Of a stretch of DNA of 64,000 nt, positions 50,309 through 59,410 are shown piece after piece. The stretch's first letter is position 1. Every line of letters begins with the position of its first letter. Position numbers and translations under genes: made by a program. Origin of the DNA: Isosphaera pallida ATCC 43644 (GTDB lineage: Bacteria; Planctomycetota; Planctomycetia; Isosphaerales; Isosphaeraceae); assembly GCF_000186345.1 (NCBI RefSeq), contig NC_014962.1:4926450-4990449 (forward strand). Direction: 5' to 3'. The notes under the pieces are model-generated. The model searched no databases. It was given only the letters and a program-made list of their open reading frames with translations, and was not told the origin of the DNA.

Positions 50309-52249
50309 ATGCTGAAGCTCGCCCCGTTGGTGGTGGTTCTGGCCGTGGCCGTCGCCGATTGCGTCTTCGTCCAGCTTTGCTCCGCCGCCGAGGCCGCGGC
50401 TCCTCCTAGCGAGACCACGACCACCAACCGGGCGACCGAACTCGCCACCTTGAGTGATGGTCGGGTCGTGCCCGGACGCCTGACGCGGCGGGAACCCGGC
50501 GAGTTTGGCTTTCAGCCTCAGGAGAATGAGAACGACCCCGGCGCGGGTTTTGTGCCGTTGGAGCAACTCGGCCTGATCACCCGGGAGGTCGAGCATGATC
50601 GGCGTTCGCCGCGTATCGCTCCGCCCCTCCGCGCGTTCTTGGGAGGCGATCAACGTCTTTCGGGCCGCCTGGTCGAACTCACCGCCCAAACTGCGGTGAT
50701 GGAGCGAGACGCAGATGACTCGGCCCGCACCCAACGGGTCGTTCTTGACCGGGCCGGTCTCATCGCCTTGGCTCAACGGGCCGGGGAAGCGGTGGTCTGG
50801 GAAGAGGGGTTCGACGATCCAGCGTTGCCCGGTTGGATCTGTGAGGGTCAAGCCCCGGTCGTGGTCTCCGGCCCGCTCGACGACGGCGGCCAAGCCGGCC
50901 AACCCAACGCGAACCCTGCCGACTCCCCGGGGATCGCCAAGCCCCTGACTGGCTCGGGAGCGCTGCGGATCACCTCGGTCAACGGGATGATCCGCCATCG
51001 TCTCGCCCAACCCCTCCGCGCCGGTCGCTTGGAACTGGCCTTCGGGGAGCGGGTCCGACGCGCTCCGAATCGTCGCTGGATGGTGGAATTGGTGTTTCGG
51101 GAGTCGTCAGCGGCGGTCGAATCCAAACTTCAAGTGATCCTGGGCTGGTCGGAGGAAACCGTCTTGGCGCGTTCCGAACAGGGACCGGGGTTGGGGGTCC
51201 AGCGTCTCAACCGTCGCGGGGGCTGGCGGCGTTTGGCCGTCTCGTTTGGTCCCCGGGGCGTCGGCGCGCTGGTCGATGGCCGCGAACTCGCCCGTGGCGG
51301 TCCCACCACCGGACCCCTCGCGGAGGTGCGTATCGTCGCCGATCAGGTTGGTGTGGTAGGGTCTGAGGGCCCCGAATCGGTCGCCTTCGTGGACGACCTG
51401 CGGCTGGTCAAATCGACTGAACCCCTGGGACGCCCCCAACTCGATCCTCAGCAGGATTCGGTTCGCCTGGTCTCCGGCGATCAACTCTTCGGCACGATCC
51501 TGCACGCCGACGACCGCGAGGCGACGCTGGAGTTTGCTAATCGGATGCTCAAGCTGGCGTGGAGCGACCTGGCCGAACTGCGATTCCGAGCTCGATCGCA
51601 CCCCGCACGCCCCCTGGAAGGATCGTTCGTGCGAGTCGAGTGGCAGGTGGGTCCCGAGCCCGGCGACCTCGACCGCCTCGAAGGCGTTCTCGAAGGACTC
51701 GACGACACCACGTTGACCCTCGCCACCAACCGCGCCGGCTCGATCGTGGTGCCCCGCGACCGACTCCGCAAGCTGCAACCTCTGGGACGCTCCTGGCGCT
51801 GGGTGTTGGAAGACCGTCCCCGCCACGTCGGCGACGACGACCGCCCCGATCTCGACCCCCCCGCCCCCGAAGGCGCGTCCCTGGAATGGAGCTTCACCTG
51901 GGATGGCCCCCCCAACCCGCCGCCCACCCTGGTGTTCGACGTCCTTGACCTGGTGGGAGAAGCTAACGCGCTCTACCTCTCCGACCTAGTGCGCGACGGC
52001 GGCATGAGGGCCAACCTCCTGCTCAACGGCCAACCCATCGATTACCTTAACCGTTATGTCCAAACCCGCAACGATCGCCCTGAACGGTTACGCATCCCCC
52101 TGCCGCCCAACACCCTTCAGCCCGGCCCCAACACCCTTCATATCAAACAGACCGGAACCAAGGACGACCCCAACAACCTTGACGACTGGATTCTCCTTCA
52201 GATGTTCCTGGAACGGGAACTTGACAACCCTCATTCGCAACTTGAATAA
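50309..52249 (+). CDS. large secreted protein of unknown function
   Basis: 646-residue protein. The signal peptide is KLAPLVVVLAVAVADCVFVQ followed by LCSAAEA. A segment near residues 165-360 (WEEGFDDPALPGW, FVDDLRLVKS) looks like a concanavalin/LamG-like beta sandwich. A carboxyl segment (NALYLSDLVRDGG, LPPNTLQPGPNTLHIKQTG) resembles a carbohydrate-binding beta domain. I do not recognise a catalytic motif. The start is chosen for the signal peptide. No strong homology can be claimed. Confidence 0.7.
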   Translation: MLKLAPLVVVLAVAVADCVFVQLCSAAEAAAPPSETTTTNRATELATLSDGRVVPGRLTRREPGEFGFQPQENENDPGAGFVPLEQLGLITREVEHDRRSPRIAPPLRAFLGGDQRLSGRLVELTAQTAVMERDADDSARTQRVVLDRAGLIALAQRAGEAVVWEEGFDDPALPGWICEGQAPVVVSGPLDDGGQAGQPNANPADSPGIAKPLTGSGALRITSVNGMIRHRLAQPLRAGRLELAFGERVRRAPNRRWMVELVFRESSAAVESKLQVILGWSEETVLARSEQGPGLGVQRLNRRGGWRRLAVSFGPRGVGALVDGRELARGGPTTGPLAEVRIVADQVGVVGSEGPESVAFVDDLRLVKSTEPLGRPQLDPQQDSVRLVSGDQLFGTILHADDREATLEFANRMLKLAWSDLAELRFRARSHPARPLEGSFVRVEWQVGPEPGDLDRLEGVLEGLDDTTLTLATNRAGSIVVPRDRLRKLQPLGRSWRWVLEDRPRHVGDDDRPDLDPPAPEGASLEWSFTWDGPPNPPPTLVFDVLDLVGEANALYLSDLVRDGGMRANLLLNGQPIDYLNRYVQTRNDRPERLRIPLPPNTLQPGPNTLHIKQTGTKDDPNNLDDWILLQMFLERELDNPHSQLE

Positions 52250-52671
52250 GATCGAAAATCTCGAAACACAGTGTCAGCGTCATTCCATGCTTGATGGGAC
52301 CAAAAATTCTGGTCGGAAACTTGGTTTTTTTGAATTTTCCGAGAGAAGATCGTTTACAACAATGCGGAGCATCTGCTAGGATCATTGATGATGATCTGAC
52401 ATGTCGCACCGAGGTCCGGGATGAAGATCCGCCCTCCTCGTCGCGGTTCGCTCCACTTTCAAGGATGGTTCGGCACGCCATCACCTCCCCCGCGTGTGGG
52501 ACCGCGCCTTGTCCTCTCATTCCTCGTTCGTCGCGCGATCGAGCTGCGATGAGTCACCCCGGTACCGTGACGTGTTGATCGTCGCGTGGCAATTCGATCG
52601 CTCTCACTTCCTTTTCCCTTTCGGTTCACTCTTTTCGTCTTGTTCTCTCATTCTCCGAGAGGAATCCATCC
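52250..52671. other. 422-base upstream region of the first DUF1559 gene
   Basis: Non-coding; contains an AT-richer stretch near 52310-52400 that may hold the promoter. The gene is preceded by GAGAGGAATCC, shared with the second DUF1559 gene. Confidence 0.45.
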
Positions 52672-53754
52672 ATGCGTTGCTGGTTCAACGCCGCGGAGAC
52701 TCTCCGCGCCACGCCTGCCGGACGTACGGAACGTCGCGGGTTCACGCTGATCGAACTGTTGGTGGTCATCGCCATTATTGCGGTGTTGATCGCGTTGCTG
52801 CTGCCGGCGGTGCAGTCGGCTCGTGAAGCGGCGCGTCGCGCCCAGTGCATCAACAACCTCAAGCAGATGGGACTGGCGTTGTACAACTATGAGTCGGCCC
52901 AGGGCTGCTACCCGCCGGGGGTGATTATTCACAACAAGGCGACCGATCAGGCGTTTGGCTGCGCGGGTAACGGAGCGCAGCGGATGCACGGGTTTTTCAC
53001 CCTGATCCTGCCCTACATGGAGGCCACCGCCCAGGCCAACGCGATCAACTTCAACTTCCCAGCCCGGCACGCGCCCGGCGTGACCTATTTTGGCCAGCTG
53101 CCCGGCTTGGTCAATTTGACGGCGCTGCGCACCGAGGTGGCGGCCTACCTCTGCCCATCAGACACCAAGCGGACCCCTGGCTCGGGCACCAACATTGCCG
53201 ACCAACAGCAAAATGGTTACTCGCCTGGCTCCTACGCCATCAGCATCGGCACGCTGGACACGATCCGTTGGTGGTTCGGCTGTCCCAACTACATCGAGGC
53301 CGACGGGGCCTTTTCGCGTGACTTCCACTACCGAATCGCCGACATCGTGGACGGCACCAGCAACACCCTGTTTGTCGGCGAAGCCTCGCGTTACGTCAAC
53401 GACGAACCCTTCTTCAACTTCTGGAGCGCGATGGCCTGGTTCGGCTCCCGCGCGGGCAACGGCACGACCCGTCCCCAAGGCTTTGCCACCACCGTGCCCC
53501 GGCCCAACGCCAACTTGGCCATTCCCGAGCCGCCGGGCACTCTCTCGCCCACTGGCTGGATTGACGCCTGGCTGCAAGACCCGGTTTACCAAAACGCCGG
53601 TCAATTCGGCTTCCGTAGCCAGCACCCCGGCGTGGTCAACTTCTTGTTCGGCGATGGCACCGTGCGGCCGATCAAAAACTCGATCAACATCTTGATCTAT
53701 CGCCAGGCCAGCACCCGCAACGGCCGCGAGGTGATTAGCGCCGACGCGCTTTGA
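52672..53754 (+). CDS. DUF1559 protein with prepilin-type leader
   Basis: 360-residue DUF1559 protein, a family greatly expanded in planctomycetes. The leader is [19 protein letters not shown] followed by [21 protein letters not shown] type IV prepilin peptidase would cut after the glycine before FTLIE. The carboxyl end has the family block [16 protein letters not shown] and ends in VISADAL. Function is unknown, probably a pseudopilin-like surface or fibre subunit. It is followed by a small lipoprotein gene, an arrangement repeated at 54672-56214. Confidence 0.92.
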   Translation: MRCWFNAAETLRATPAGRTERRGFTLIELLVVIAIIAVLIALLLPAVQSAREAARRAQCINNLKQMGLALYNYESAQGCYPPGVIIHNKATDQAFGCAGNGAQRMHGFFTLILPYMEATAQANAINFNFPARHAPGVTYFGQLPGLVNLTALRTEVAAYLCPSDTKRTPGSGTNIADQQQNGYSPGSYAISIGTLDTIRWWFGCPNYIEADGAFSRDFHYRIADIVDGTSNTLFVGEASRYVNDEPFFNFWSAMAWFGSRAGNGTTRPQGFATTVPRPNANLAIPEPPGTLSPTGWIDAWLQDPVYQNAGQFGFRSQHPGVVNFLFGDGTVRPIKNSINILIYRQASTRNGREVISADAL

Positions 53755-53984
53755 GCCACGCGCCCTCGGTTGGTGCCAGCGTTTGTCTCGCCCAAGCCGC
53801 CCGCGTTGGAGCTGTCGTTGGTTGTCGCTACAACGCGGGTTGGATTGCCGCCTCGTCATGTCGGTGTCACGCGGCGCGTCATTCAGGCTATCCCCGCCGC
53901 TCTCCCGTTCCGAAGGATGCCTGTTCGTTCGATGGCATTTCCCTTCTTGTCTTGGCATCATTTGCTTCGAGGAGTTCATTCACC

Positions 53985-54248
53985 GTGACTCGTTCGTTCC
54001 GTGATTCGGTGCGCGCTGGGGTGGGCGGAGGAGTTGGTGTCATGTTGATGGCCGGGCTAATCCTAGGCTGCAACAATGAACCGCTTCCCTCAATCCCGCC
54101 CGAGCCGCCCGGTGGCTACCCTAAAGCCGAACCCGCTGCCCCCGGCGTCCTTGACCCCAGCAAAGACCCACGCAACCAACGCAAGGGCCGTCCCCAAGCC
54201 GCCGACGCCGGTGCGACCCTCAACCTGATCTGGTTGAATCGACCCTGA
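53985..54248 (+). CDS. small lipoprotein paired with DUF1559
   Basis: 87-residue protein with lipobox LILGC. The signal segment is GVGVMLMAGLILGC, and the mature part is Pro-rich. GTG 53985 has GAGGAG ten bases upstream. It lies 230 bases after the DUF1559 gene. The equivalent gene after the second DUF1559 gene is 56008-56214. Confidence 0.72.
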   Translation: MTRSFRDSVRAGVGGGVGVMLMAGLILGCNNEPLPSIPPEPPGGYPKAEPAAPGVLDPSKDPRNQRKGRPQAADAGATLNLIWLNRP

Positions 54249-54671
54249 ACCACGTCGGTCCTGAAACGAGTCGGCTAGCAGGGGTCATTCCCCTTCCCGG
54301 GTTGCGTCTCATCAAACTCTTAATGACCCCAACACCTTGATCTCGAACGTCTTCTGTCGCCGCATCTATGGAATTCCCTTCAGGATTGCTTCTTGAAGGT
54401 GAACCGTCGAAATTTTCGAAGATCCTGTTTACGAAACCCTGGGCTCTCTGATAAACTTAATGATGAGGTGGATGGTCCAAGTCTAGCTAGCTTGATTAGT
54501 CGCCTCTCTACTCATGCCACGCACCAGATCCTGCCGTGCGCTGAAATGACGGATCCCTTCATCGATGGGCGTTCGAACCCGGCGACGATCATTTTTTTTC
54601 AATCTCTTCCCTTCCCCACCTCCGACGATTTACCCCTCTCCCATCCTCGTTTTCTACGAGAGAGGAATCAG
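54249..54671. other. 423-base region before the second DUF1559 gene
   Basis: An open frame continues upstream of the chosen start, but the stretch does not look coding. It probably holds a promoter, with a GAGAGAGGAATC leader before the ATG. No RNA gene was seen. Confidence 0.45.
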
Positions 54672-55751
54672 ATGCGCTTTCCCAAGCCCTTCGCCACTCG
54701 GCATGGTTTCACCCTGATCGAACTGCTGGTGGTCATCGCCATCATCGCGGTCTTGATCGCTCTTCTCCTGCCGGCGGTGCAATCGGCCCGCGAGGCCGCC
54801 CGTCGTGCTCAGTGTACCAACAACTTGAAGCAGATTGGTCTGGCCATCTTCAACTACGAGTCAGGCAACGGTGTGTTCCCGGCGGGCGCGTTTACTTACG
54901 ACACGCGCACGCCTGCCGCGGCAGGTAACAACTGTGGCGGCAACTTCCAGCCCGCGGGTCACAGCCTGTTTGCATTCATCCTGCCGTTCGCCGAGCAGAC
55001 CGCGATTTTCAACTCGATCAACTTCACGTTCGCCGCGGGCGGCGGCACCCAGTGGGGCCTGCTTCCAGGCCGGGTGAATTTCACCGCCTACATCACTCGG
55101 GTTGAAACCTACGTATGCCCCTCCGACTTCCGACACACGCCTCCCGCCTTGACCGCGAACAATGCGTACTCGCAATCGTCCTATGCCGCCTCGTCAGGGA
55201 TGCGCGACATCTATCGTTGGTGGTACGGCTGCCCCAACGAGATCGATCCCGACGGCGCGTTTGGCAAGAACTTCGTTTATCGAGTTGCCGATTTCACGGA
55301 CGGCACGAGCAACACCTTCTTCGTCGGCGAGAAGTCGCGATTTATTAACGATCCGGATGGCGTGTTCAATTTCTGGAACCGCTCACTCTGGTTCGGGGCG
55401 TCGCTGGGAACCACCCGCATTCAGGGTTTCGGCACCACTGTGCCCCGGCCTAATGCCAGTCTTCTCGTGAATGAGAATAGCTTTTGCCCAAGTACGTTGA
55501 ACGTGACCGGCTTCGTGGATGGGTGGGCCTATAACATCCAATGCCAGGGAATGGGTCAGTTCGGCTTCCTCAGCCAGCACCCCGGCGGCTTGAACTTCCT
55601 GTTCGGTGATGGTACGGTCCGCTTTGTCAAGAATACGATCGACATGGGCAACCTGCAAAACAACCCCCCCGTTGCTTTGCGAAACATCGGCGTCTATCGT
55701 GCCCTCTCGACCCGCTCTGGCGGTGAAGTCGTGTCCGCCGATGCCCTCTAA
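54672..55751 (+). CDS. DUF1559 protein with prepilin-type leader, second copy
   Basis: 359-residue paralogue of the protein at 52672. The leader is [20 protein letters not shown] and the carboxyl block [16 protein letters not shown] ends in VVSADAL. Other shared positions include DGTSNTFFVGEKSR and YRWWYGCPNEID, against [14 protein letters not shown] and [12 protein letters not shown] in the first copy. ATG 54672 is used instead of an open start at 54393 because the leader begins there. It is followed by a lipoprotein gene. Confidence 0.92.
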   Translation: MRFPKPFATRHGFTLIELLVVIAIIAVLIALLLPAVQSAREAARRAQCTNNLKQIGLAIFNYESGNGVFPAGAFTYDTRTPAAAGNNCGGNFQPAGHSLFAFILPFAEQTAIFNSINFTFAAGGGTQWGLLPGRVNFTAYITRVETYVCPSDFRHTPPALTANNAYSQSSYAASSGMRDIYRWWYGCPNEIDPDGAFGKNFVYRVADFTDGTSNTFFVGEKSRFINDPDGVFNFWNRSLWFGASLGTTRIQGFGTTVPRPNASLLVNENSFCPSTLNVTGFVDGWAYNIQCQGMGQFGFLSQHPGGLNFLFGDGTVRFVKNTIDMGNLQNNPPVALRNIGVYRALSTRSGGEVVSADAL

Positions 55752-56007
55752 TTCTAATCTTTCTAATCTGGATCCCTTTCTCACTTCGATGGTGCTCTCC
55801 CGCTTCGATAGCGAGCCGCCTGCGATCAGGACCACCATGCTATCCCCTAAAGGGTTTCCCTTCCGGTATGATGACCCTGATGCTCATGGCTCTCACGATG
55901 CGGAACGGAGGCGACTCCCTCTGTTCCGTATCGTTTTTCCTTCGCGTCCTAATGGGACTTCCCAACTCGTTAATCTCAAGCTCAATGTTCTCCTTGAGGT
56001 TTGTTCT

Positions 56008-56214
56008 ATGATGCGCGTCCTGATTGCTGGCTTTGTTTCGGCCGCTCTGTTGGTGGTGGGCTTGGGCTGCGAGTCCAACCCCGGCGGCCCCTCGGCTCCC
56101 TCGTCGATTCCGCCTGAAATGCAAAACGCTACCCCGCCGGCGACCGAAGCCGGTGTCCTGGCCAATCCGAAGAAGGGCACGCAGGAAGGTCCGGCTCCTG
56201 CTAGCCTTCAATAA
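56008..56214 (+). CDS. small lipoprotein paired with DUF1559, second copy
   Basis: 68-residue protein with signal RVLIAGFVSAALLVVGLGC, where GLGC is the lipobox. The mature part is ESNPGGPSAPSSIPPEMQ, Pro-rich like its counterpart at 53985-54248. A second ATG follows directly at 56011. It lies 256 bases after the DUF1559 gene. Confidence 0.72.
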   Translation: MMRVLIAGFVSAALLVVGLGCESNPGGPSAPSSIPPEMQNATPPATEAGVLANPKKGTQEGPAPASLQ

Positions 56215-56411
56215 ATGATCAACTCAAACCCGCCTCCACGTCGTCCTTGACTCAACTCTTCGATTCGTTGATTCTTTTATCGCCTTGACCCCAGCCCAAT
56301 CCAGGCCGGCCGTCAAGGCGGTTCGTTTTCCCACTCCGATCTTAATCGAGCGTTCGGCCGAAGATCCTCGTCGATTCTTTTCTACCAATTCTCCGTTGGA
56401 GATCGTTTCCC

Positions 56412-58004
56412 ATGACAATCGCGGCTTTGCTGGCGTGGGGGTTGATCGCGGTCAGCTCGGCCGACGAGCCTCACGTTGTTGTAGAGTGGGTCGATCCGGG
56501 GGCGGCGATCGAACGGGTCAATAGGTGGTGTCGAACCACGCGGTTTGCTTATCCTGCGGCCGCGATGGCGGCCTGGAAACGGGCAGTGGGGCCGCTTGAA
56601 GCCAGCCAGCGGCTGCCCAACAAGGCGCTCGACGCGGCGGTGACCCTGTTCAATCCGGGGATGGTCGAGGAACTTCGACGGCTTGATGGGTTACGGTTGG
56701 AATTGGCTCCCCGCCCCAAGGAACCTGGTTGGACCTGGCGGGCGATCGTGCCGGACGAAGACGGCGTCCTCAACGCCTTCGTCACCGCCAACGCCCTGAC
56801 CACCCCCGGGGTCGGTCCCATCGCGCCCGACGGGATCGAATCCAACTTCAATGACCTCCCGCCGATCGAACGGCTCAGCATAGAGCCGCTCGTGTTGGTG
56901 ACCCGGCGCGATGGTCGGCTTCTGCTTGGACCCGACACCGCCGCACTGGCCAAACCCGTCCCAACCCCAGCTGGGATGCCTGCTGGTTCGCCGCCGATCG
57001 ATCCCGGTTCCCTGGTCGTTCGACTGACCCCGCAACGTCTCAACGCCAGCGCGCCCGACGACCCGGACGACAACCAAAGCGACCCCGTTTGGCGACTCTG
57101 GAACGCGTTCGCTCGAACCAGCGGATGCCGTGAAGTGGTCGTGGTGGCCAGCCCAACCGAAACGGGAACCCGGCTCGATCTTCGCGCCGAAGGAGCGCGG
57201 CTGGACCTGCTGACGGGAGCGATCCGTCCTGAGTGGGTTGCCTGCGTGCCGTCTGAATCCGCGGTCGCGGCGTTGACGCTGGGACTCAATCCCACGCCCC
57301 AGGCGTGGAACGACTTCTTCAGGTTGCTCGACGCGCTCGATAAAACCAATCCCGCCAACCGAACCGCGCTGCCGCTTCGATCCCGCCTGGCCACGATCGC
57401 GCTGGTGGCCCGAGCTAATCTGGAGCGATTCGTCTTTCCCAACCTGATCGGTTTGACCGCGTGGGCGGGATGGGACGCGACTCCAGCCAAACCCGCGCGC
57501 TCCCGCGTGGTCTGGACCATCGCGTTGCACTTTCCCAACGCCGAGACGGCCGGGCGGGCGGGCGAGGAGTTGCTCAAACTGCGGGGCAACCTCGCGGGAT
57601 TGCTCGGAGGCAGCGGCCCAACGATGGGGGCCGCAGGGTCGAGCTGGCTGATCGCCTCCGACCCAGTGACCTGGAACCGGAGCCGCGAGGCGGTCAAGGC
57701 GGGTGACCAACGATTCGACGATCCCCTCTGGCAAGCGGCTCGGGAGGCTGGGGGGGACGAGGCTCCGCCTACCCGGTTGGCCTGGGTGAGTCTAGATCGT
57801 CTGGGGGATCACGCGGTTTCGCAACGCTGGGTGCCGGACTGGTTGGGAGAACTGCCTCGTCCAACCTCCTGCGCGCCTTTGGTGTGGGTCGGTCGAACCA
57901 CACCAGAGGGCGGCCCACACGATCGCCTGGAATGGTCGGGCGCGGTGGCTTGGGTGGAAGCAATAGTGAGCGCCATCCCGAATGACGTGAATCGTGAAAA
58001 GTGA
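56412..58004 (+). CDS. secreted protein of unknown function
   Basis: 530-residue protein. The signal peptide is TIAALLAWGLIAVSSA. The body has several weak repeats of a mixed alpha/beta kind (LRLELAPRPKEPGW, LVLVTRRDGRLLLGPD). Segments such as IALHFPNAETAGRAGEELLK and GSSWLIASDPVTWN resemble DUF3352-like periplasmic proteins, but I cannot confirm this. ATG 56412 follows GGAG about ten bases upstream. No known catalytic motif was found. Confidence 0.6.
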   Translation: MTIAALLAWGLIAVSSADEPHVVVEWVDPGAAIERVNRWCRTTRFAYPAAAMAAWKRAVGPLEASQRLPNKALDAAVTLFNPGMVEELRRLDGLRLELAPRPKEPGWTWRAIVPDEDGVLNAFVTANALTTPGVGPIAPDGIESNFNDLPPIERLSIEPLVLVTRRDGRLLLGPDTAALAKPVPTPAGMPAGSPPIDPGSLVVRLTPQRLNASAPDDPDDNQSDPVWRLWNAFARTSGCREVVVVASPTETGTRLDLRAEGARLDLLTGAIRPEWVACVPSESAVAALTLGLNPTPQAWNDFFRLLDALDKTNPANRTALPLRSRLATIALVARANLERFVFPNLIGLTAWAGWDATPAKPARSRVVWTIALHFPNAETAGRAGEELLKLRGNLAGLLGGSGPTMGAAGSSWLIASDPVTWNRSREAVKAGDQRFDDPLWQAAREAGGDEAPPTRLAWVSLDRLGDHAVSQRWVPDWLGELPRPTSCAPLVWVGRTTPEGGPHDRLEWSGAVAWVEAIVSAIPNDVNREK

Positions 58005-58213
58005 AGGTGAGGAAGCCGTTGGAACAGATCGTTATGTCTCCGGCGGACATCGGCCATGTGGGGCAAGGCAATGGGAGGGCAACCCGGTCCGACTCGTTCG
58101 TCTTGCCAGAGTGGGCCGGGATCGGCATGATGAAGACCGACCCGGTCCCGCCCCGCCCCGGCATGGTCATGGTCGGTCGAGCAACGCCGTTCGCTCCGCC
58201 CCTCTCCCACTGA
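58001..58213 (+). CDS. possible small protein overlapping the preceding gene
   Basis: A 70-codon frame beginning at GTG 58001, overlapping the previous stop (GTGA), and reading LEQIVMSPADIGHVGQGNGR then SFVLPEWAGIGMMKTDP. Coupling and the position just before murB favour a real gene, but no family is recognised and codon evidence is thin. Confidence 0.3.
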   Translation: MKVRKPLEQIVMSPADIGHVGQGNGRATRSDSFVLPEWAGIGMMKTDPVPPRPGMVMVGRATPFAPPLSH

Positions 58214-58235
58214 ACTCTGGCCCGTTCGGACTGTC

Positions 58236-59123
58236 ATGCATCCTTTGGACGAGTTTTCCGCCATCGTGACGACCGATGCTCCCTTGGCCCCACTGACTTG
58301 GTTCCGTGTGGGTGGTCCGGCCTCCCGGTTGGCTCGTCCGCGTCACACCGAGGAACTCGCGGCCGTTTATACTCGAAGCCGCGAGGCGGGCTTGCCAATC
58401 CGTCTCCTGGGCGGCGGCTCGAACGTGCTGGCCCGCGACGCCGGGGTGGACGGCGTGGTGATCCACCTGGAAAGCCCCGCCTTCTCCGACCTCACAGTGG
58501 ACCCGGAATCGGGGCGGATTCGGGCCGGGGCCGCCGTGCCTTTGACCTCGCTCTGCTCCACTGCCGCCCGCGCCGGTCTTTCCGGTCTGGAATCGCTGAT
58601 CGGCATCCCTGGCACCGTAGGGGGCGGACTCATCGCAGGGGCGGCTCATCGCCACGTGGCCCTTCGCTCCCTGGTCGAACGGATCGAATTCCTCGATGGC
58701 CGAGGCCAACCCCACACCGCCGACCGGGACGAGTTGAACGCCTCGTCCACGACCGAACCCGTGGTGGATGGGGTTCTCATCGCCGCCGATTTTCAACTCC
58801 AACGCGATGACCCCGAGCAGGTGGTGCGACGGATGCGCCACCTGTGGATCATCAAACGGGAACAACAGCCTTACGGTCATCAATCCTCCGGCTACATCTT
58901 CCGCGACCCCTCGCCAGAACGCTCGGCCGCCTCGATTGTCGAAGCGGCCGGCCTCAAAGGAATGCGGGCCGGGAATGTCGAAATCTCCGACCGCAACGCC
59001 AACTTCTTGATCGCCCACCCCGGCGCCACGGCCGAGGACGTGACTCGTCTGATCGACCATGTGCGCGACCGGATCGCCCGGGCATTTCAAATCGAGTTGG
59101 AAGTCAATCTCTCGATCTGGTGA
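58236..59123 (+). CDS. murB: UDP-N-acetylenolpyruvoylglucosamine reductase MurB
   Basis: 295-residue flavoenzyme of peptidoglycan synthesis. It reduces UDP-GlcNAc-enolpyruvate to UDP-MurNAc. FAD-binding segments are LTWFRVGGPASRL, LGGGSNVLARDAGV and GIPGTVGGGLIAGAAH. The catalytic serine is probably in QSSGYIFRDP, and the final glutamate is in FQIELEVNLSIW. The length is normal for MurB. An FtsQ-like gene follows about 290 bases later, as in a reduced dcw cluster. Confidence 0.93.
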   Translation: MHPLDEFSAIVTTDAPLAPLTWFRVGGPASRLARPRHTEELAAVYTRSREAGLPIRLLGGGSNVLARDAGVDGVVIHLESPAFSDLTVDPESGRIRAGAAVPLTSLCSTAARAGLSGLESLIGIPGTVGGGLIAGAAHRHVALRSLVERIEFLDGRGQPHTADRDELNASSTTEPVVDGVLIAADFQLQRDDPEQVVRRMRHLWIIKREQQPYGHQSSGYIFRDPSPERSAASIVEAAGLKGMRAGNVEISDRNANFLIAHPGATAEDVTRLIDHVRDRIARAFQIELEVNLSIW

Positions 59124-59410
59124 CTAACTAGGCGGGGTCGTGGCCCGCTCCGCCCTCTTCACCCCATGCGCTTGAACCGAACCGGTGGAGTCGGGTCGGA
59201 TGAGATTGGAATTGGTGAAATGGAATCGAATCGAATCGGGTGAGGTTGCGTCGGATCGACTTTGCCTGGCCTGCTGGGTCGAGTCAAAGCAGAGCGGACG
59301 AAGCGAGCGTCGCGGTCGCGGTCATTTCTGCCCGTTGGGTCCGCCTTCAACGCGACCGAACCCGGATCGTCCCGCTTCCCCTTTTCCCCGAATGGGTCCG
59401 CATCTCGACC

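Noticed and set aside
49253-51010. 585-codon minus-strand open frame
   Set aside because: It spans parts of two well-supported plus-strand genes, including a signal peptide; Arg/Gly-rich shadow composition.
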